64,000 nucleotides of DNA, taken from contig JAQFVV010012496.1 in NCBI GenBank assembly GCA_028023455.1, positions 3,222,001 to 3,286,000 on the forward strand, given 5' to 3'. The notes under the pieces are model-generated. The model made no database searches, was not told the DNA's origin, and saw only the letters and a program-made list of their open reading frames with translations. Below are positions 57,451-64,000 of this stretch, one piece after another. Both the position numbers and the translations under genes were made by a program. Numbering within the stretch: position 1 is the stretch's first letter; each line of letters starts with the position of its first letter. Source of the DNA: Epiperipatus broadwayi. Taxonomy: Eukaryota > Onychophora > Udeonychophora > Euonychophora > Peripatidae.

Positions 57451-59178
57451 TAGTTGTTTACTTGAGCAATATTAAAAAATTAGGATTCAATATTGAACTA
57501 TACAATATGCTACATTAACAAAAAAAAAAAAAAAATCTAAATTGACAGAATCGAGCGCTTTTTATAGAACGAACTCTAAGGTCAGTAAGAAATTTATTAT
57601 AAACATCATGAAATTTTAAAATTACTTAAAGAAAATAAATTTCATTCGAATTTCCTTTCCCAAATTGAAGACATTTATTATCCACTTCTCTTAACAGTAT
57701 TTAGAAAGATGATTTATGACGTCTTTATTCCCATTTCTTGGCAAATAGAAAAATTAAAGTTGCAACTGTGAGGTTAAATTTAAAGAAACTTTATTTTATT
57801 ATATATATATAATTGTTTAAAATATAAAAAGACTAATTTTATTTCCTTTAATTTAAACTATTAATTGTTTAAATAATAGTTATTCTCATTACACACTAGA
57901 TACAAAACATTACGTGTAAATATCACATTCCATTGCCGATGAAAATATTTTGTTACCATGGGAACGCATCCTGCCTGTGTATTCAGGGTGAATATTTTTA
58001 ACTTTGCATGCTATTAATTATAAGCTATCATAAGAGTTTAGTGTCAGAGTGAACCAAACTCATTAACAGAGAAGTCAATATTAATACAAGTCAGGGTAAT
58101 TGCGCACGTCAAGAAATTAAGATGCGATACCCCTTTCCCCTTTTCCACTGGAAAAAAAACCCCAAAAACTAATATCTGAACTGTAATATTTAATTGATAA
58201 CTATCGATTATATGAAACGCTGAAAATATATTAGTAAATTTCATATTAGAAATAAAACTTCAATCTATATAATCTGTTAACACATACATACCCATACATA
58301 TATTAATAGAATACAACCGATTGCCACTGTTTCAACGTGCTGTCCGAGTTCTGAATCATGCACCATCTTAAGATAAAAAGGAAATTCTTTTCTTATTTTA
58401 TGCAATGCAAATTGTTAGGTGTAAATTATGTCCAAGACTATTTTAACACATGCGAAAATAAATAAGATGTTAATAGCTATTATATAAACATCTAACATGC
58501 TCCAAATTGCAAAGCATGATTAATAAATAATCCATTTACACTTTGAAAAAAACTCAATCATAACTATATATGGATAAATTAAAAATACATAAAGCTGGAT
58601 GAAACCCATATAATAATAAAATACAAGCAACTGTAACTCACTACTTATGTTTAAAAAATCAAATCCGAATCGTGCACTTTAGATAAAAGGTCTTCTTACT
58701 TAATATTAAAAAGTTTATTAAATTCATGGCATTAAAAAGGGTACACTCTTAAAGATTGTGTTGTTGGTATGAGTAATGGAATCACTAAAAAAAAAATTCT
58801 TATGCTTATTAGTGTTTTGATTAAAAGGAAGCTTAACATCTCTGTTTGGCAGAATCATCCAAGGAATGCGGAGTTTCATAAGCGATTTAGGGACATTAAA
58901 ACAAAAGTTTAATGACTGGTGAGATTTAAAAAGGATTAGTAAATTAATCGTTCACCAATTACTTTACTTTGTCTTTGTCAAGTTAAACATATTATGTGAA
59001 TCTGAAAAACAGTATCATAATCCTATTAAATTGATGAGAAAGGTTTTTGACCATATTTAATCTGTGATACAAGAGCTGAATTTTGTGATATATCTATGCC
59101 ATAACCTCATTTCGATTTGTACAGAGACATCTCTCTTGCTGAAGCTAAACAGCTCTTTATAATATAAAAATGGAAAGG
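57451..59178. other. No gene recognised; AT-rich
   Basis: An A tract lies near 57521-57535. The segment 58770-59150 is somewhat more complex but no domain is readable in any frame. Confidence 0.4.
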
Positions 59179-59183
59179 CTAGG

Positions 59184-59806
59184 GGTTGTGTTTGGTCTGG
59201 ATTACAGACCCAACTAACAGTAAATAATACTGAAACAAGTATTAAAATTTAATATATTTATTATGTACAAATATATACAATATACAGTATACAAATGAAT
59301 ATTTATAAGTTGAATATTGTAGTAACGTAAACTCTGGGTTTTGCCTGCCGCTTCCAGCCACACCTTATGGCTTGCCTCACGGGTATGGTCTATGAGTCTT
59401 CCAGCTGTACAAGACAGCTTGCCTCAAGCCGAGTGTGATCTTAGCAGCGTCCGGTCTCTGTGGGACTTGCCTAGCTGCATAGATCTAAATAGCATAGTGC
59501 TATCAATAGGAATACTTGCTGCTGTTTAAGTTAGCAGAGTTTCCCTGGGAGAACGCAAAGCATCTGTTTAGGTTAGACTCGTTCTTCCTTGATTCTCACA
59601 AAAGGCTGACTATTTATACCCAGATCCCTGACCTTATTGAAAACCTTCGGATTCAGCAAGCATCGTTGCTCATTGGCCTGTAATAATCATTGGCTATGCT
59701 TTTATCTATACACCAGCCTATTGGCCTGTGGCAAACAATGTCTAATTCGATCAGATAAGGCAGCATCTGGAATAATCTACTTCTGAGAGATGGGAGGGCT
59801 ATAACA
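59184..59806 (-). mobile_element. Probable solo LTR
   Basis: On the minus strand the segment opens with TGTTATAGCCCTCCCATC (59806 downward). It has a TATA box TATAAATAG near 59618-59610 and a poly-A signal AATAAA at 59262-59257. It is flanked by CTAGG on both sides (59179-59183 and 59807-59811), a 5-bp target duplication. GC is higher than in the surroundings. The 3' end lacks a clean CA, so the right boundary is uncertain by a few bases. No gag or pol lies next to it. Short open frames inside (for example 59341-59529) are incidental. Confidence 0.6.
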
Positions 59807-59939
59807 CTAGGCTATGTATACCTGAAGAAAGTTAAAATATACTTGTGATATATTAGCTTCAGAACTAATGGATTTTTTTTTAAAATAGGGATCCCAAAAT
59901 TGGCTATCTAATCTAATATCTCTAATGTTAAATTTATAA

Positions 59940-60760
59940 AAGTAAAAAATAACAGCAAAAACAGAAGTAATTATAATGAAATACTATTATTAACGATTAA
60001 AGTAGATGACTTTCAAATTTTATTAAAAATGGCTTCCCGTCAAAGACGAAGGATCGTTATAGGCTTAGTGAAATTTTAGAAAGTCAAGCAGCTCCATAGA
60101 CATTTGTTTCATTGCAAGGTGAATGTTAAAAAAGCAAAAAAAAAAATGTTTATGAATGAAGGTATGATTTATAAAAGTTTTTATCAATTTTTGGCGCACT
60201 TAATCAAAAATATATGTCATGACAAAAACGGCAGTAATTATGATGAGATATTATTACTAACCATTAAAGCAGTTGCACTTTCAAATTTTATTAACAATGG
60301 CTTCCAGTCAAAGATAACTGATAATCCTAGACTTAGTGAAATTTTGGAAAGTCAAGCAGCTTATAGACATATGTTTCACTGCAGGATGATTTATAAATTG
60401 GTTTTTATCAATTTTTGGCTCAGTTCATCAAAAAGATATATCAATGTTTAAAAACAAAAACTGTCATTGCATGAAAATTTCCTGACGTTGCTGCACAATG
60501 GTAAGAGAGGAAGATCTATCATTGGTGATGAAGGAAAAAATGTGGGGAACATGAAATGATAACTGGTGTTAAACAAGGCGAATACTTTCAACTTTCATTT
60601 TTACAGCAATGACTTTAGAAGTTTATAGCATCAAAACAGATTTGACAATGGGTTTTGTAAATCTGAATTGATTAAAGATATATTAAAAAAAACTTCAGCT
60701 TTTTGGCTTCCTAAATTTACTGGTTGGTGATAATTGTGCTACTCTGGTCGAATCAAAGTA
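59940..60760 (+). pseudogene. Second LINE family relic: RT fragment with internal duplication
   Basis: A segment of about 170 bp is duplicated in tandem with a 268-bp period (AAATTTTATTAAAAATGGCT at 60015 and its partner at 60283). It encodes ALSNFINNGFQSKITDNPRL and SQAAYRHMFH-like peptides, of a type seen near the C-terminus of RTE/craniate-style LINE proteins. Downstream, LTLLHNGK near 60490 and EHEMITGVKQG near 60550 match the RT fingers block ending in GVKQG. SIKTDLTMGFVNL near 60630 fits the following segment. Stops and frame changes are frequent. The order (C-terminal-like before RT) implies rearrangement. Clade assignment is tentative. Confidence 0.5.
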
Positions 60761-60795
60761 CGATGCACAGAATGTTCCTTAAAACAATTTTATAA

Positions 60796-60910
60796 GTCAT
60801 TCGTTAGACTAGAGATTTCCATTTAACGAATATTTCTGTAGTGTAATTTTCGCTACACCACTCTAATGCAAGATAGAGACTGTTTTCTAGCTGCTTTTAA
60901 CACCTTGTAA
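60796..60910 (+). repeat. Direct repeat, first copy (partner 61709-61830)
   Basis: CATTCGTTAGACTAGAGATT and GTGTAATTTTCGCTACACCA recur with few changes at 61709-61830. The two copies bracket the family E and family B elements between them. Confidence 0.75.
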
Positions 60911-60929
60911 AAAGTTGTAATCATATCAT

Positions 60930-61045
60930 ACACCCAAAGACATGTGAAAAAGACTATGATCCCCCAAGGTGCATATTTGTGCTGAACCAGTACTTATCTG
61001 TTGGTCCAGATCAACACATAACTTCATCATTGTTAAGTATATATA
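60930..61045 (-). repeat. Family E/A fragment with decayed hammerhead
   Basis: Minus strand 61015-60965: stem I ACCAA/TTGGG with distal GATC/GATC pairs and stem II GTACT/AGCAC-like, but the core reads CAGATAA and the GAAA box is CAAA. It is inactive. Confidence 0.6.
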
Positions 61046-61074
61046 GATAGGGAATTATTACAATTTAAACCATT

Positions 61075-61630
61075 AAGCATCACATGATCACCATCTCTTA
61101 TACTAGCACAATTGTTTATAAACAAGGCAAAACGCTCCATACAGTAGTGCCACCCTGTGCCAACCAGATTAATCAATGGATGCCAGAAGGCTTGTGCATA
61201 AAATCCCTATTTATTTCCTACTCATCTTAATATCCCCAGACTAGTTTCTGTCTTGTGGCTAGAGGGTTGCATTAGGTCCTAAGATCTAGGTGCAGTGCTC
61301 TCAGATCCAAAGCTCCTCAACTGACAAAGGCCACAAACCAGAAACTAGTCTAGGGATATTGGATGAGTAGGCATTAGATAGGGATTTTATGCACAAGCCT
61401 TCTGGCTGGCTTGTGGCTAGAGGATTGCATTAGATCCTAAGATCTAGGTGCAGTGCTCTCAGATCCAAAGCTCCTCACTGACAAAGGCCACAAGCCAGAA
61501 ACTAGTCTGGGGATATTGGATGAGTAGGCATTAGATAGGGATTTTATGCACAAGCTTTCTGGCATCCATTGATTACTCTGGTTGGCCCGGGGTGGCACTA
61601 CTGTATGGAGAGTTTTGCCTTGTTTATTAC
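61075..61630. mobile_element. Family B inverted and tandem array (B10 minus, B11 plus with duplication)
   Basis: The minus copy (61075-61256) faces a plus copy in which the stretch GGTTGCATTAGGTCCTAAGA to GCACAAGCC is duplicated (starts at about 61263 and 61420, period about 157 bp). Each plus unit carries a ribozyme trace: near 61318-61360 and 61475-61520 with GAAA, ACTAGT and GTC intact but CTGACAA in place of CTGACGA, a single CpG-type transition. They would be inactive. Confidence 0.75.
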
Positions 61631-61708
61631 AGTTGAACTGAAGTGTCAAACTTCCTACGCTCACAATTTGACACAAATCACTTAATGGAAGTATATTAAT
61701 AATTTTTA

Positions 61709-61830
61709 TTAGTCATTCATTAGACTAGAGATTATCCACTTAATGAATAACATTTCTGTGGTGTAATTTTCACTACACCACTCTAAAGCAAAATAGGGAT
61801 TTGTTTCCAACCGCTTTCAATGCCATAGGG
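61709..61830 (+). repeat. Direct repeat, second copy (partner 60796-60910)
   Basis: See the first copy. GTGTAATTTTCACTACACCA forms a small stem. Confidence 0.75.
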
Positions 61831-62044
61831 TAGGGTATAATTTTAAACATATAACCAAAGATTAACAAGTTAAATGATACAACTATTTATTCAACATAAC
61901 ACCTTTGATCAAATGACTTATACATAAAGCTGTTAGTCTGCAAATTTATGGTGAAGCCAAACATATCCTTACTACCTGGGTAATGTAGAGGCATTGAAAA
62001 AATTTCATTTAAGAACACTGAAAAAAAAAGTCGTAGATTAAGCA

Positions 62045-62230
62045 GAGGGATTTGAACTCAGGATTTTCAGACTAGCCATCCACTCCATCTCAAGCAACTG
62101 ATACACATGACCAAACATCGTGCGGAAAAGATACATGATCCCCAAACATGTGAAATATCGGTTTCTTGAGATGGAGTGGAGGATGAACAGAAGAGTTCAA
62201 ATTCCTCTACTTAACATATAAGAAACATTT
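62045..62230. mobile_element. Family A-related tRNA-like foldback, ribozyme lost
   Basis: Minus-strand tRNA-like GAGTTCAAATCCCTC (62051-62065) and a plus-strand counterpart GAGTTCAAATTCCTC (62193-62207) face each other. The centre containing the ribozyme is deleted. Confidence 0.6.
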
Positions 62231-62690
62231 AGTATAAGCAATTTATATACTTCCTTAAAAAAATAATGGACTAAATATGTATATATTTTTTATAATAAAT
62301 TACAGCATAGGTTTAGTATGAGAGATAGATCCCATTTATATTGTGAACATTATTAGTTTAAATATACTCTAAAAATATACTAACAATTGCTTTAATTGAA
62401 AGGATATAATTAAGAACAGATTACAAATAAAAACTATAATTAGGCAGTATGATAAAATCTTTCAAAAAAAAAAAAATATTGCGCAAGTGCAAATCAGACA
62501 GCTTTTAAAGCTGTCATGCAGGTTAAAGATAGCAAGTAACATATGCAGACATATTTATGTTTCAGAGATTGCAGCTTCAACTTTTTCTTCCTCCTCTTTG
62601 TATCTTTTTTTTAAATTTCTAATTAGATAGTTACATGTAATTGTAATTGACTATTGTAAACAAACTAAAATATGAATTTTCTTCTACAGT
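62231..62690. other. No gene; AT-rich
   Basis: Nothing supportable was found. Confidence 0.4.
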
Positions 62691-62694
62691 ATAG

Positions 62695-63335
62695 GCTTTT
62701 TCATACATGCACTCAAGACTTTCACATGACCCTCAACTAGCCATCCTACCTCTTACTGCTGACACACTTAATCACACACATCGAAAGGACAAATACTAAC
62801 CAATATAGTATTTTGTGCTAAACCAGCACTCATCGTAGTTGAAGGTTGTGTGAAAGTCTAAGTTCAAACCCCTTTTATATTACACATTGGAGTGCAGGTA
62901 AGAAAAAGCCTGTATTGTAGAAAAAATTCATATATTAAAATATACTGCTGTAAGGTCTGTCCATCCCTCATATATGTATGTAAATGGATTATGATCTGTA
63001 CATGAGAGGTCAGAGTGACTTATGGTCAACATGGGTAGGATGAGAAGGTTGGTACCAATGTGGGCTTTGAGCATTCCATCATCAGAGTTTCAATGAAATG
63101 GGTGGCTGAAGAGTTATGGAGTGAAGTGGATTGAAGCCTGTCCATTAAAGTATGAAGATGTGTGTGTGTGAAGATGATAATCTGGACCAACTGATGAATG
63201 CTGGTTTAGCATGAAATACGTATGCTGGTGATTATTTACCTTTTCAACATGTGTGCGATCAAGTGTGTCAGCAGTATGAAATAGCATGGATAGTTGAGGG
63301 TCATGTGAAAATCTGAATTAAAACCCCCTATAAAT
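62695..63335. mobile_element. Family A copies A15 (minus, deleted) and A16 (plus)
   Basis: A short minus piece (62695-62836) ends inside its ribozyme (CTCATCG break), then turns into a plus tRNA-like end and a plus unit (62940-63335). A16's ribozyme (63174-63236) has a perfect stem II ATGCT/AGCAT, CTGATGA and GAAA, but the two bases at the cleavage site (TA in other copies) are GC. G17 is not cleavable, so it should be inactive. Confidence 0.7.
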
Positions 63336-63340
63336 GTTTA

Positions 63341-63724
63341 TATATCTGAAAAATCTATATGCTTATACTTGAATTTTCCTCTTTTTTTTGTGTTTTTTAC
63401 TTATATGAATAAATACTTCTGCCACTTTCTTACAAGTATATCATGGCTTCAATACCCCTAAGGGCATGATATCTATTTTTCACCACTATTATAGCTGCAT
63501 TATATTTCAATCATTTTTATATCATGGTCAATACATCGACACTTACATGATAAATCCAAATTAATACCTGATAAACCTAGATTAATATGGAACCTGTATA
63601 ACCTAATGAAAAACATGTAAAGATTATTTATCAACTATTAATTCAATGGTAACTAAAGCGGTTATAAACTGACTATATATAAAAAATTCTGGATTTATGC
63701 ATTGCTAGTTGATAATTTCCACAT
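63341..63724. other. No gene; AT-rich
   Basis: Nothing supportable was found. Confidence 0.4.
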
Positions 63725-63795
63725 TCTAGCTGAATTTGAATTCAGACCCTGGGTGTCACAAGTGAAAATATTAGCCACTACACCACTAAATAAAA
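63725..63795 (-). repeat. tRNA-like sequence
   Basis: Minus strand: TTAGTGGTGTAGTGGCTAAT (A-box), TTTTCACTTGTGACA (anticodon-loop-like) and GGGTCTGAATTCAAATTC (weak B-box). It is about 70 nt with tRNA-like spacing, but the T-arm has mismatches. It is probably a pseudo-tRNA or SINE head. Confidence 0.5.
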
Positions 63796-64000
63796 ATAAT
63801 TAACTCCAATTAAATGTGAGATTGAAACATAAAAACCCAGAAAACATATAATAATTGTAATGTAGCACAGTTTTATATAAGTTAAATAGATACATTTATC
63901 TAATCTAAATCTAAGGTAAATCACATTTAATCCCACTCAATATCAACAATATCATAAAGATTAATAAATCCTATTTAATCATAGTTGTTGATTCAAGGTA

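Overview
This is AT-rich animal nuclear DNA (roughly 30% GC by eye). It is full of interspersed repeats, has no operons, and shows no intact protein-coding gene. The recognisable coding traces are transposable-element proteins typical of invertebrate metazoans: an APE-type non-LTR retrotransposon present in three copies, a Penelope-like element, hAT transposons, short tRNA-derived SINEs and a probable solo LTR. The sequence alone does not fix the species. A lophotrochozoan or chelicerate would fit the repeat style, but that is a guess. The longest open frames (up to 157 codons) are antisense shadows or decayed retroelement pieces.

The striking content is a set of repeat families built around hammerhead self-cleaving ribozyme (HHR) motifs. 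Family A (about 460 bp) carries an HHR followed by a tRNA-like pol III B-box. It occurs as head-to-tail dimers (1751-2578, 39741-40560), one of them with a 13-bp target-site duplication, and as head-to-head inverted pairs (5285-5755, 16430-16990, 53955-54625). Families B, C and D (20540-22015, 61075-61630, 22225-22330, 23490-23850, 46380-46740, 52980-53510) are unrelated foldback repeats, and most carry an HHR core with a different sequence. All cores share a short self-complementary stem III and no separate stem III loop. Copies show paired changes in stems I and II. About nine cores are intact by eye; the best is on the minus strand at 46464-46506. Known animal 'retrozymes' and Penelope-like elements carry this ribozyme type, and a decayed Penelope-like reverse transcriptase with an intact YIDD motif lies at about 12000-13110.

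Layout. 0-3.4 kb: foldback with nested SINE, family A dimer, mini-element M, family B. 3.4-9.2 kb: quiet AT-rich DNA with family A pair, hAT-like element, tRNA-like foldback, family B. 9.2-14.2 kb: LINE 3' ends flanking a hAT copy with target duplication and the Penelope relic. 14-27 kb: foldbacks, SINEs, family B cluster, hAT transposase relic. 27.4-30.8 kb: LINE with endonuclease and RT, bracketed by inverted repeats. 31-36 kb: family A copies and a tandem tRNA-like array. 36-46 kb: family A dimer, tandem family E, M elements. 46-54 kb: family D ribozymes and several very long palindromes. 54-64 kb: family A, SINE, solo LTR, a second LINE relic, family B and A copies.

No host gene exon, rRNA gene, functional tRNA gene or CRISPR array could be supported. 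Two higher-complexity patches (4130-4400, 32750-33010) and one TATA-like patch (47645-47960) are the best places to look for host sequence.
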